From Cucumis sativus (taxonomy: Eukaryota > Streptophyta > Magnoliopsida > Cucurbitales > Cucurbitaceae), in assembly GCF_000004075.3 (NCBI RefSeq), contig NC_026657.2, positions 36,504,732 through 36,568,731 on the forward strand: a stretch of DNA of 64,000 bases, read 5' to 3'. Shown here in pieces: positions 47,276 through 58,117 of this stretch. Both the position numbers and the translations under genes were made by a program. The notes under the pieces are model-generated. The model was given only the letters and a program-made list of their open reading frames with translations, was not told the DNA's origin and did no database searches. The number at the start of each line of letters is the position of its first letter. Position 1 is the first letter of the stretch.

Positions 47276-50200
47276 ATGATGGACTTCCCATCACCCATCA
47301 TTATTTTTCTCTTCATTTTTTCTTCTTATTATTTGTGGAGAAAGTGGCAGAAAAATAAGAAAACTAAGGGAGTTAGTGAGGGAAAGAAGGCCCCTTCGCC
47401 GGGGGGAGCGTTACCGATAATTGGCCACCTCCATCTGCTGAACAAGCGCGGGAAGCTTCCACACCATGTTCTTGGATCCATGGCTGATAAATATGGCCCC
47501 ATCTTTAGGTTGAACCTCGGCTCGCGCCCGGCTTTGGTTGTTAGTAATTGGGAAATGGCTAAAGAAAGTATGTGTACTAATGACGCGGCCGCCGCCTCTC
47601 GCCCGGAGCTCTCAGTGTCTAAGAATTTCTCTTATAATTTCGCCATGTTTGGGTTGGCTTCTTACAGTTCTTACTGGCGTGATATGCGTAAAATTACCCA
47701 CTTGGAGCTCCTCTCTAATCCACGAGTCGATCAGGTGGTCAACTCATTCCAATTTTACCTTTTTCTTTTTTTTAGTTCACTCCATTTTTTCTTTTAGATT
47801 AAGAATTTCTCCATCTTTTGTTATATTCGTAAAATTTTAAAAATATTTCTATATAATTAATTATTTGAAAACTAAGGGTTATATTTGAGTCAACATTTAT
47901 TACATTTTAGTTCACTTTTTTGTGTGAAGTATAAATATTTTGTCAAATGTTCTATTTTTTACATTTTTTTAATAAAAATATAGTTGAGATATATACTAAT
48001 AATATATATATCTACAAAACATGATAGAAAATAATATTTTCATGTATTTATATATATTTTGATTCATTTTATTATATTTGAAAACAATCCTCATCCGAAG
48101 TTAAAACTATATCTAATCCTTTAGGACTTATTTAAGTCTTTTTTATTTATTTTGTAAATAGTTTCAATTTTTTCTATTCATCTCATTTGAAAATAATTAT
48201 TTTATATTAAATTAATAAAAATCATTAATTAAATTAACATGATTTCATAAAAGATACCTTTATAAAAGACAAATTTTTAATAGAAGATTGTAAAAGAAGA
48301 AGAAAAAAAATATTTAAGTACGATACTTTGTATTTTTTTACTTTTGAAATTTTTTAAAATAATTAACTCTACATTGATTGTACAATTGAGTAATTTAACC
48401 TAATGTATATTTGTCAAGGCACACAGGTTAAGAGCGTGATGTTAGGTGAGATGAGCACATCATTGAGAGAGTTATACACAAGATGGGGTGGAGAAAGGAA
48501 GAAATTGGAGGAAATTTCAGTTGAAATTAAACATTGGTTTGGGGATGCAACACTGAATATGCTTCTCAAAATCATCATGGGGAAAAGATGTGTGGGTCCA
48601 AATGCTTCCGAGGGAAATGAAAATGATGCAAGAACATTGCAAATGGGAATTAGGGAGTCTTTCCATTTGATGGGTGAAGGGTTATTGAGAGACTATATTC
48701 CTTGGGTTGCAAACCTTGGATTTGATGGCCGAGTTAAGGCTATGGAGAAAATAGCAGAACAAATGGATGCCATTCTTCAGCGTTGGTTTGAAGAACACAT
48801 GCACCATAGATCCACTGATGATTTGGATAGAAGAGATGGCGATTTTATGGATTCATTGATTTCGTTAGGTCGAGCTAATCAACTTCCAACTCACCATAAT
48901 CAAAATACAATTGTCAAAGCCACAACTTTGGTACTTCCTTCTTTTATTACTTTTTGTTTTAGCTATTCAACTTTTAAAATATTTAATTTTTAATATCTAA
49001 TTGTTAATCGATAATTATTTAGATTTGATTGTTTTTAAGAAAATTGAAAATAAAAATAAAAAATAAAAAATTTTAGAAACCAAAATGAAATTGTTTTAAC
49101 TAAAGTCTTTAATCTTTACTTTCATAAAACGTGAAAAGAAATCAGAACGTGCTCTTCATTATTTTCTTTTTTTTCACAAAAAAAGAAAAAAAAAACAAGT
49201 TTTGAACATTTTCTTTTTAAGAAATCTATAACACATTCTAGTCTACATTTATATTTATTTTTAGCTAGTCCACCAAATCTCCAATATCAGTTTATAAAAG
49301 ATTAGATTCTCTCTTTTTACTTATTTTAAAATACTATTTTTGTCTCTCCCTATCTTTAACTTTTTGATGAATTTTAATATTTGTACTTTTAATTATTTGG
49401 TTTATCTTTAACTTTTTTGATGAATTTTAATATTTATACTTTTAATTATTTGGTTTATCTTTAACTTTTTTGATGAATTTTAATATTTATACTTTTAATT
49501 ATTTGGTTTATCTTTAACTATAATCAAATTAATCTTATATTTGGGGCCACAATTGATTAAAATAATGTTTCTTTAAAAAAATTTATTTGTATTGGACCTG
49601 TTTTAATAAAAACTATTTAAAATGAATTTTGGAAGTGTCAAACTAAAACATTTTAAAGTTTTTCAAAATGATTTATTTTAAAATTAAATCAAATACATTG
49701 TTAGTCATGGTATGTCAATTTATTTTTAATATTTTTGAAAAACTTTATTTAGTATCATGTTTTCTTAATGAAAATTATTATTATTATTTACTAAATTTTG
49801 GTAAAAATTTAACTTTTGAAAATTAAGTTTATGATTTATGGAAGGTAATTAAGTTTATGATTTATGGAAGGTAGGAAGACTAAAATTGAACAATTAAAAA
49901 CATAAAAACTAAAACAAACCAACTTTAAATGTTGGACACTAAAATGATATTCTTAACATATTTTTAGTTGCATTTTACTATACACGTTCTAAATGCAGAA
50001 CATGATTGCTGGAGGAACTGAAAGCAGCACAGTGACTCTAACATGGGCCATATCTTTATTACTAAAGAACCCATGTGCCTTAGAAAAGGCTTATCAAGAG
50101 CTTGACCAAGTTGTAGGAAGAGACAGGAAGCTGAACGAGTCAGACATAAACAATCTTGTTTATTTACAAGCCATTGTGAAAGAAACACTGAGATTGTACC

Positions 50201-50634
50201 CAGCAGGGCCTTTACTGGGCCCTCGTGAATTCTACAAGGACTGTTTTGTGGCTGGCTATTTTGTCTCCAAGGGCACTCAATTGATCCCCAACATTTGGAA
50301 GATCCAAACTGACCCTCGGGTTTGGCCCGACCCTTTCGAGTTCAAGCCCGAGCGATTTTTGACAACACATAAGGACGTGGATTTGAAAGGGAATAATTTT
50401 GAGTTGATTCCGTTTGGGAGTGGAAGGAGAGGGTGTCCTGGAGTTTCATTTGGACTTCAAATGGTGCATTTTGCTTTGGCTGGGTTCTTGCATTCTTTCC
50501 ACATTAAAAATCCATTGGGCGAAGAAATTGATATGAGGGAGGATTTTGGGATGGCCAATGAGAAAGTGGTTCCTCTTAATGTTTTGGTTACCCCTCGGTT
50601 ACCTTTGCATCTCCACACCCCAATAACAGTGTAG
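47276..50634 (+). CDS. Cytochrome P450, CYP82 family, three exons (P450-4)
   Basis: Exons 47276-47734, 48427-48930 and 49999-50634, phase-0 introns, 532 residues. It has the same extra intron after NPRVDQ as P450-3. Start MMDFPSP was taken as the first ATG after the TATA box; the second ATG, three bases on, is equally possible. Anchor, hinge [12 protein letters not shown] (Trp of the usual GAWP replaced by Leu), I-helix AGGTESS (Glu at the acid position), ETLR at 383-386, PERF at 438-441, heme loop [10 protein letters not shown] with Cys467. Exon 3 is very similar to P450-3 exon 3 (both contain [17 protein letters not shown]), so the pair is a fairly recent duplication. The second intron carries a 53-bp tandem array. 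ER-bound monooxygenase role inferred from family; substrate unknown. Confidence 0.93.
49354..49511 (+). repeat. Three-copy 52/53-bp tandem repeat in intron 2 of P450-4
   Basis: Units start ctttaactttttgatgaatt at 49354, 49406 and 49459, with a fourth start at 49512. The second and third are almost identical. At about 49830-49880 the same intron also has a 26-bp direct repeat (aagtttatgatttatggaag, twice). Confidence 0.85.
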
Positions 50635-51530
50635 TTTGCTTAATTTCTACGCAAGTTGTTTTTAGGTGTTTAATTAAGACCATGTTTTTATTTCAAGCTG
50701 CAAAGATAAGCTCTTCGTGGTTTTGGCATGTCCTCCATCTTAACTTAAAGGTTGGAGGTTGAATCCACTTAGACAGGAAAAAAAGTTTTTATTCAGAGGC
50801 TTGTTTTTATATTTATATTTGTGATGTATGCACAAGAAAGGAAATGCTTTTAATTCTTATCAGTAGTCATTGTAATATAATTATTAATAATAAGAGTATT
50901 TTGGGTATGAAGCATTTTGTTGTTTGCTTTAGTTTACAGAAAAGGAAAGTATTTTTCTTTATTTTTATATTTGATTGAATGTGTTTTTTTATTTCAAGGT
51001 TGAGGGATGGACTTAAGCCTGCTTATAAAGTTCGAATAAAATACTACCGTAAATCTTCTCTTTTTGTCTTATTAAACCCTTGAAACAAGAAATTATGCAG
51101 AGTGAAGTTCAAATCTAAACCTTTATCTTCCCTCTTCAAACTCATATTTTCCACTTTCATGTTTATAAGGAATACTTGTTAAATGTAATTTTTTTATAAG
51201 AAGCTGTTTTGGAATGCTACACATATTGTCTTGATAAATACCGCGATTCTCGAAATACGTAAAAATTATGCAACTTTTTAATGAAATTTATTTCACAGGT
51301 CTTTAAGCAAAAAGTTGAAAAAAGCTCCAATTTAGGTGGATTGGCAAAGCACTTAAATACACGACTATGTTTCTCCATAATTTCCTCCATTCTAAACTCT
51401 AGACTAATTTTCTTGATGAAAATATGACGACCATCATAATTTTGGAGCCCTCACATGCTAGAGACACTGGAACCGCTTGCTATAGTGATAATGGGTAAAA
51501 TACACCCTCTTATTCCACTTAATTTGAGCT
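50635..51530. other. 3' flank of P450-4
   Basis: Probable 3' UTR followed by unassigned AT-rich DNA. No gene seen. Confidence 0.4.
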
Positions 51531-51655
51531 CGTTCCATCATATTACATTCTTGTTAGCTATTTTATAGGTGTTTATCAAATTAAAGGTAGAATTTGGAGT
51601 TGACATCGATTTGGAGCTAAATGATGTCATGTCATGTAACGTCAACCAAGGCAAA
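51530..51655 (+). repeat. Fragment shared with the retroelement-like block at 62.2 kb
   Basis: In order, both places have tacattcttgttagctattt (or cttgattggctatttt), a gtgttta word, aaggtagaatttgga (or aaggtagaatatggt), a gatgt word and caaccaaggca (or caatcaaggca). It is a likely LTR-type fragment in plus orientation; too short to classify. Confidence 0.4.
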
Positions 51656-51670
51656 TGTTAAACAAATAAA

Positions 51671-51960
51671 CACTACAACAAAAAACTACATACTATGACA
51701 GTTGTGTACATCAAAAAATAGAAGACAGGAAAAAAAATTGTCACAAAAAGTAAAAATCCGAGTTTTTGACGGGAAAAGATGAAATTTTTTGGATAACACT
51801 TTCTGTGAGAGTTATTTGATGTTATAGAAGTTACATAAATAATTTATTTAATTTATTAAAATAAAATTAATTTAAAATGAAAATTAAAGTTCATTAAAGC
51901 TTTCCCAAAATCTAAAGTTCTTTAACATTTTCCCAAACCCTCATGCGAACAAGGCCATCT
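51671..51960 (+). mobile_element. CACTA-like element, left end
   Basis: It starts CACTACAACAAAAAACTAC and continues with actatgacagttgtgtacat, a gaagaca word and attgtcacaaaaagtaaaaa. The same succession follows the end at 55.76 kb. The right end was not found. The following 51900-52400 stretch has some less AT-rich sequence with a 98-codon open frame (52116-52412) that I could not assign. Confidence 0.55.
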
Positions 51961-52434
51961 CCATCCGACCATCTTCCGGTGTTGTCACCGCCACCGCCCA
52001 CTCATGCCCATCTCTTCACTCCAAATCCTCACAAAATGACTTTGCTTTCGTATTGATTTTCTCTTTGGAAGGAGCGAGCGAAGAATTTTTTTTTTTTATG
52101 GTGGAGGTTTGAATTTTGAAAGTGGGTGTTCAAATGACGCTTCATTATCCTAGGTACACGAAGAGGGATTATGAGGAAATGGAGGAAGGTACGTTGGATT
52201 TGCTTCTGAAACAATATGGACTCTATTTTGATGGTACCCTTGAGGGAAAATGGCATTTGCTATTGGGAAGTTCCTATGGCCTTACTAAGTTTGAATTTAC
52301 CCACCATGTGTTTGATGAAAATTCTCAAAAAAAAAAAAAAAGATATAAATTTATTAGCTTCTATCATAAATATAATCTAAAATTTTGTTATAGTTTATTT
52401 TACTATATTTAGAAATGTCCCTATTTTTTCTAGG

Positions 52435-52598
52435 GATATTTTCAAAATAGCAAATTTTACAAAATATTTATAATCTATAGCAAATTTTATCACTAATAGT
52501 ATTGATATGTATAGTAATAAAAAACTATTATCGATAGAATCCTAAATTTTGTTATATCTTTTAAATATTTTAATTTATTTTGCTATTTTTGAAAATAC
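52435..52598. mobile_element. Palindromic AT-rich MITE-like copy, best preserved
   Basis: Left end atattttcaaaatagcaaa is the inverse of the right end tttgctatttttgaaaata with one extra base. The inner arms carry aaaatatttataatctatag against atatcttttaaatatttt, and the centre holds tattgatatg / tatcgatagaatc. No coding capacity; about 164 bp. Confidence 0.6.
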
Positions 52599-53140
52599 CC
52601 AATTTCTTATTTAAGTTTATTTAGTTTCTTATTAAATGTGTATTTAATATGCTTTCTTTTCACATTTCTTTGTCATTTTTTTCTTTTATACCTTTTATCC
52701 TTTTCTTATTTCAGGCTTCATCTCCCTTCATCTTTCCTCATCTTCCCGATTTTGTTTTTTAATTTCCTTGTCTAATTGTCGGCAACATCTTTTCTACATG
52801 CTCACCGACAACCACCGGTGGATTTAGTATAGGTCCAGGGGCTGAGTCATCCTCAATTTTATTGTCTATCTAGAATATGTATAAACGAAATGATTTAATG
52901 TTTAATATTTATAGGTAGTTTAATGGTAATTATAGTTGTGAACTCCTTTCCCACCAGTAGTTTTTTTCTTGAGGACTGTATTTTTTAGGTAAGGCCGATT
53001 ATTTAAACCTAAAAGGATAGGAGTGTTTCCACCACATATTTTCACAGGATATATTCATCCGATATTCTTTTTAACAATGACCCCCAAATTTTGAAGGTAC
53101 ACAAAGATTTCTTCATTTAAATTATTATTATTAAACTTCA
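52599..53140. other. Upstream region of P450-5
   Basis: No gene is seen. A less AT-rich stretch at 52770-52870 (caaccaccggtggatttag, then ccaggggctgag) may be an old transposon piece. Confidence 0.35.
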
Positions 53141-53148
53141 ATCTCATC

Positions 53149-53154
53149 TATAAG
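53149..53154 (+). promoter_or_regulatory. TATA-like box of P450-5
   Basis: TATAAG in the context catctataagagaa, 58 bases before the ATG at 53207. The short leader is A/C-rich. Plausible core promoter, unproven. Confidence 0.45.
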
Positions 53155-53206
53155 AGAATCATAGTGTTCACCTCAAAATACAACCCATAATTCCCCAAAC
53201 AAAAAT

Positions 53207-55196
53207 ATGGATCTTCCTCTTCTCCTCATATCCTCATCCAACTTTGCTCTACCTGCCATACTCTTCACCCTTCTCTTCTTTCTTTATGCTCTCTTCGCTT
53301 CATTTATCCACGGTCGTCGTAACAGACTACCGCCCCAACCCGACGGTGCTTGGCCGGTCATCGGCCACCTCCCTCTACTCACTGGAAAAGAACTCCTTCA
53401 CAATACCTTGGGGAAATTTGCTGACAATTATGGACCAATCTTTATGCTAAGGTTCGGTACCAAAAAAACCTTGATTGTTAGCGGATGGGAAGTAGCAAAA
53501 GAGTGCTTTACTACCAATGACAAAATTTTTGCATCTCGCCCGAAATTTGCTGCCGCTCAGCTTCTTGGCTATAACTATGCCATGTTTGGGACTAGCCCAT
53601 ATGGTTCTCATTGGAGGCATATTCGTAAAATAGTCATGCTCGAACTTCTTGCTAACCACCGTATGAACAGGCTGCAACACATACCGAGGTTAGAGGTTCA
53701 AAATTCCATCGAGGAACTACATGAGCTATGCAGATCAAACAAGAAAGCGGTAGTGGAGATGGAGAAGTGGTTTGGAGATATAACTCTAAACACCATATTT
53801 AAGATGGTCATTGGAAAGAGATTCTCCACTACCTTTGAAGGGTGTCATGGGGAAGAGTATCAGAATGCATTGAAAGATTTTTTTAATTTGTTTATCGCTT
53901 TTGTTCCCTCAGATTTGTTTCCGTTTTTAAGATGGTTTGACTTTGGAGGATACAAGAAATCCATGAAGAAGACGGCGAAGATTATGGACGAGATGCATGA
54001 TAAATGGCTTAGAGAGCATCGGGAGAAGAGAAATTCCGATGGACTGGTGATTGAAGATCAAGATCTCATGGACATCATGTTGTCTATAACCAAGGACGAG
54101 GATTTTTCCGGCTACGATGTCGATACAATCATCAAATCTACATGTTTGGTATGTTTTAAAATTTTCCTGCTGTGGTGGATTGTGGGGTAGTTTGTGATAA
54201 CATTCAGTTTTCATGGGTACCTAATGTTATATCAAATAAATATGCTATTTGAAAACCAGGTAGTAGTTAACAATTTTGATGAGAACTGTGAGATATCTCC
54301 AATACTTGTAATATGGCATTCTAAACACTAAACCCAGCTTCATAACTATTTCCTTTTCAAAATTAAGTTTATAAATTTTTATTCGTTATCTGTATTTCAT
54401 CAATAGTTTTCCAAATTTTAAAAACTAAAAAAATAGCTTTCGTTATTTTTGGTTATTTATGGAAATCAGAGTAAATAAATAGGCTTAATTTAAAGAAAAA
54501 AAAAACAGAAAGGAAATGGTGATGAGCAAAATAAGTTATTTTATTTTATGTCACTGATTTGAATGAGCTAAAAATTATGTGTAGGCCATGATATTGGGTG
54601 GATTTCACACCACCACAGCACAAATGGTATGGGCTCTTTCATTACTTCTAAAACATGAAGAAGCACTCAAGAAAGTCCAACTTGAATTAGATGAACGAGT
54701 TGGAAGAGAAAGACAAGTTAATGAGTCAGACATAAACGATTTGATATATCTCCAAGCAGTTGTGAAGGAAGCGTTGCGTCTATATCCTGCAGCACAGCTT
54801 TCAGTTCCTCATGAATCTATTGAAGATTGTACAGTGGCAGGTTATCATGTTCCAGCAGGCACAAGATTATGGGTTAATCTTTATAAACTCCAAAGAGATC
54901 CAAATGTTTGGGAGAGTCCAACAGAATTTCGTCCAGAGAGGTTCTTGACAAGTGAAAAGAATTATGATGTGAATGGACAAACTCCAGAATTTATACCATT
55001 TGGCAGTGGTAGAAGAATTTGTCCTGGAATTTCATTTGCTATTCAAGTTATGCATTTGACACTTGCAAGACTACTTCATGAGTTTCAAATTGGGCTACCT
55101 ACTCAAGAGCCAATTAATATGGAAGAGAGTGTTGGGTTGAATATTACCAAGAAAGTTCCACTTGAAGTTGTCGTAACTCCACGTCTTTCTCCTTAA
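53207..55196 (+). CDS. Cytochrome P450, CYP82 family, with altered I-helix residue (P450-5)
   Basis: Exons 53207-54148 and 54585-55196, phase-0 intron after STCL, 517 residues. Anchor, hinge PPQPDGAWPVIGHL, EXXR as EALR (376-379), PERF at 431-434, heme loop FGSGRRICPG with Cys460. Odd: the I-helix reads GGFHTTT, so His322 stands where P450s have Asp or Glu next to the proton-relay threonine (codon CAC at 54606-54608; GAC would need one base change). The conserved PRES block is also PHES (His390). The frame is fully open and the fold motifs are kept, so this is either a P450 with altered chemistry, an enzyme of weak activity, or an early stage of decay. The neighbouring P450-6 has the normal Asp and Arg. 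Subfamily resembles CYP82D by overall motif style, not verified. Confidence 0.92.
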
Positions 55197-55755
55197 ATTT
55201 ATAAATAGTTTTGTGTTCCAATCATTTTTAGAAAGTTATATACCACTCTTTGTAAGAATAATAAAAATAATTATGATAATAGAACGCATGTTACACCATT
55301 TTCTAAATTTGCAAAGTAGCAATTTAAGATGTGAATCCTCATAAAACTCTATGATTACTATCTGATAATACTGTCTGTCTGATGACCCTTTAATTACCAA
55401 TTTTTCGTTATATATTGTAGTACTAGTTTGTTTTTGTCTTAAATGTATAGCAAGGTACGAGTAGACCCATGTGTATTTATTATTTTACTGCAATAATGGT
55501 GTGGGTGGGAGTGGGTTCAAACTCATTTTAAAATTTAGTCGGTTATAATTTATGTTTTCAAAATAAATTGCTGGTGGGTATCGATGACTGTGTATTTTAT
55601 AAACATTATAAAAGATATATGTTGACAGAAAGGAATACTTGTTAGTTTACTAGGTTTCAAACTTTTAAATTTAAAATTAGAAAAAAGAAGAAGTGACCTG
55701 GCTTTGGAATCATTACTTAGTTATTATTTTTATTTAATTTGTATCAGATAATACA
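55197..55755. other. 3' flank of P450-5
   Basis: Possible polyadenylation signal aataaaaata about 60 bases after the stop. Otherwise unassigned AT-rich DNA. Confidence 0.4.
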
Positions 55756-55759
55756 AACA

Positions 55760-55850
55760 GACTACAAGAAAAACTGTCTACTATGACACTTGTATATATC
55801 ACAAAATGGAAGACGAAAAAAAAAAACTGTCACAAAATGTAAAATTTATT
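55760..55850 (+). mobile_element. CACTA-like element, left end
   Basis: It starts agACTACAAGAAAAACTG (first C lost or changed) and then actatgacacttgtatatat, gaagacg and actgtcacaaaatgtaaaa. The order of words is the same as at 51671-51760, so these are two members of one family in the same orientation. Confidence 0.5.
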
Positions 55851-57240
55851 GTTTTCTTTGGTATCTAAACCTGTTAGGGAGTTACCATCTTCAAGTTTGA
55901 GTAAAGCATTGTCTGCCATGTAAGTATTAAGATAAACTAAGATCTTATAATGATCTTCCAAAGAATCTTTAATTTCTTTACAGTTATGAATTATGATCAA
56001 ACAATCTAAGATACAATCAGACATTTAATTCTGTGAGTGACATTATGGCGACATCGCTACAAAATCAGAATCCGTATGGACGAACAACTTAAGTAATTTT
56101 GAAGTAAAAGGACGGCCATAAAGAGAAGTTTTTTTTTTACTCCATTTATCTATGTTCACATCTCTAGCAACTTGTGGTTTGGGCATTGATTCCTGTATCT
56201 AAACTTGAACAAAGATTATTTCTAGATAATAAAGATCCGACTTGGGCTGCAGTTTTGAAGACATTTTTGTAATTATCTTGTAATTAGTAGTTACATAGTT
56301 AGAAAATCTTTCTTTAGAGGGGTTTCACGGGGTCTTTTTTTATGCTTTCATTTTTTCTCGACTAAAGCAACCTTTTTTAATTAAAAAAAAAAAAAGATAG
56401 ATGCACCATCCTAAAACTTGAAAGGCCTTGATATGTCCTGCGATTCTTGTGTGGTCATGATCGATCCAATAAATAGACTAATTAGACAAACAAAAACAAG
56501 AATACCTATCGTAAGTGATGCCTTGAGTTCAATTAATTCGACATAAAACACTAAACGATGCTTCTTTCTTTCGATGAGCCAAGTCCCAAAGTTGCCCGAC
56601 TTATCAAAAAAGTAACAAAGTAAGAAAATTCCATTGTAATCATACTAAAAGAAACACAAATTAAAATCCAATCTAACTCACTGGCTCACCGTATAACACC
56701 ATGCATCGTAATATAATCAGATTTAGAAAAATGCAAACTGGAGCTAGAATACCCCAAAATCACAACATTGGGCTCAAATAAAAAAACCCATCAACTTGAA
56801 TAATGAAACAATAAATTTCAATTAATAAAATAGTAAAATGTCATCGTGATATGCCCACTACACAAATATGATATGTTGAAAACGAAAACATCAATCATTA
56901 TCAATCCTAATGATTTTTCATCTCCAGAGAGATGCCAGCGACCAACAAACCTGAGTTATCCGAAGCTATCCCATCACATTATCGGAATGGTAAGGGTACG
57001 GTTTGCCTGGTTTCACATCAATGCCTTGGACAATGAAGACGACAGAAGATATAAACATGAGTAAGTACTGAAAATTAAAACAAAAAGACATATGCAAGCA
57101 AACAATAAGAAAGAACACAATAGAAAATTTGAGATTATGCATTCTCTAAATTCATAATTCCTCTTTCAAGAAGTGAAATCTATCTAATCACAACAAATAA
57201 TAAAGTACTCCCTTAGCGGTTCGATTCTAAGAAATGGCAA
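55851..57240. other. Intergenic DNA between the tail-to-tail P450-5 and P450-6
   Basis: No gene could be supported. Two short open frames (55830-56024 minus and 56846-57064 plus) lack recognisable features. Parts are less AT-rich (56440-56760, 56920-57060) and may derive from a mobile element. Confidence 0.35.
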
Positions 57241-57597
57241 ATAAAAATTTTAATCACACGTTAAGCGAAAAAAACTTCAAGTAAAACCTCCACTATACTT
57301 GGACAAAAAACCATAAATAAAATCTCCACTATAAAAAAACGTCCAGTTAAGCTATCATAAAATAGTTTTAAAAATGATGTGAAATTTTTTCTTTTTTAAA
57401 ACTGTGCTTGACATTTTTTTTCTCGTAAAGTAAATGTTCATTATACTTGACGTGAATAAAATGTCAACTAAAAGCTAAGGTAAAATAGCCCAAAAATTTC
57501 ATAAAAACTTCACTATTTGAATTTTTGAAACTATACTCGGTGTTTTTTCTGTATGTAAAAGTTGCTAGTGTCAAGTAAAGCAAATTTTGTAGTAGTG
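57240..57597. mobile_element. CACTA-like element, right end visible
   Basis: It ends GCAAATTTTGTAGTAGTG at 57580-57597. The interior has paired words such as aaaacttcactatttgaatt, actatacttggac and ttatacttgacgtgaataaa. The left limit is uncertain. It seems to be inserted beside a fragment of the 8.4-8.8 kb family. Confidence 0.5.
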
Positions 57598-58060
57598 ATA
57601 ACTTTAATGTCAGTCTAAAACCAACATTAATCCATCCTCTTTGACGTCAGTTTTAAAACCGACATTAAATATCTGCATTTTAAAACTGACATTAGGTAGT
57701 TCATGGATACTCGATTGTTAGTTCATGATAAACGATGACTTTAAAAAAGCCGTAGTAAACAATCGTGTAGATGATGATACACGATCATGTTTAGTTTATA
57801 ATACACGATGGTGTAGTTCAAGATATATGATCAAGTAGTTGATGATAAATGATAGTTTTGAAAAGCCCTAGCTAGTAAACGATCACGTAGATTATGATAC
57901 ATGACCATGTGTAGTTTATGATACACGATCATGTAGTTCACGATAAACTATGATTTTGAAGAACCCTATGGTAAATGATCATGTAGTTCATCGCTATCCA
58001 CGATACATTGAAAAAAAAATAATACAAAATTGATGATCATGTAATTCATGAAATCAGTAG
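57598..58060. repeat. Subterminal CACTA words followed by a gatcatgtagttcatgata repeat
   Basis: 57600-57700 carries aatgtcagtctaaaacca and gtcagttttaaaaccgacat, related to 8.5-8.76 kb. From 57710 to 58050, gatacacgatcatgtagttc and tgataaacgatgactttaaa alternate about every 45-80 bases, giving a degenerate tandem array ending close to the P450-6 3' end. Confidence 0.5.
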
Positions 58061-58117
58061 CGCATTTGTACTCTTGAAAGAGTCACACACCTGTTCTACA
58101 ATTTGATGGCAAAATTA

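Noticed and set aside
52116..52412. 98-codon open frame as a gene between P450-4 and P450-5
   Set aside because: It ends in AT-rich repeat sequence and shows no known motif or splice partner. It overlaps probable transposon-derived DNA.
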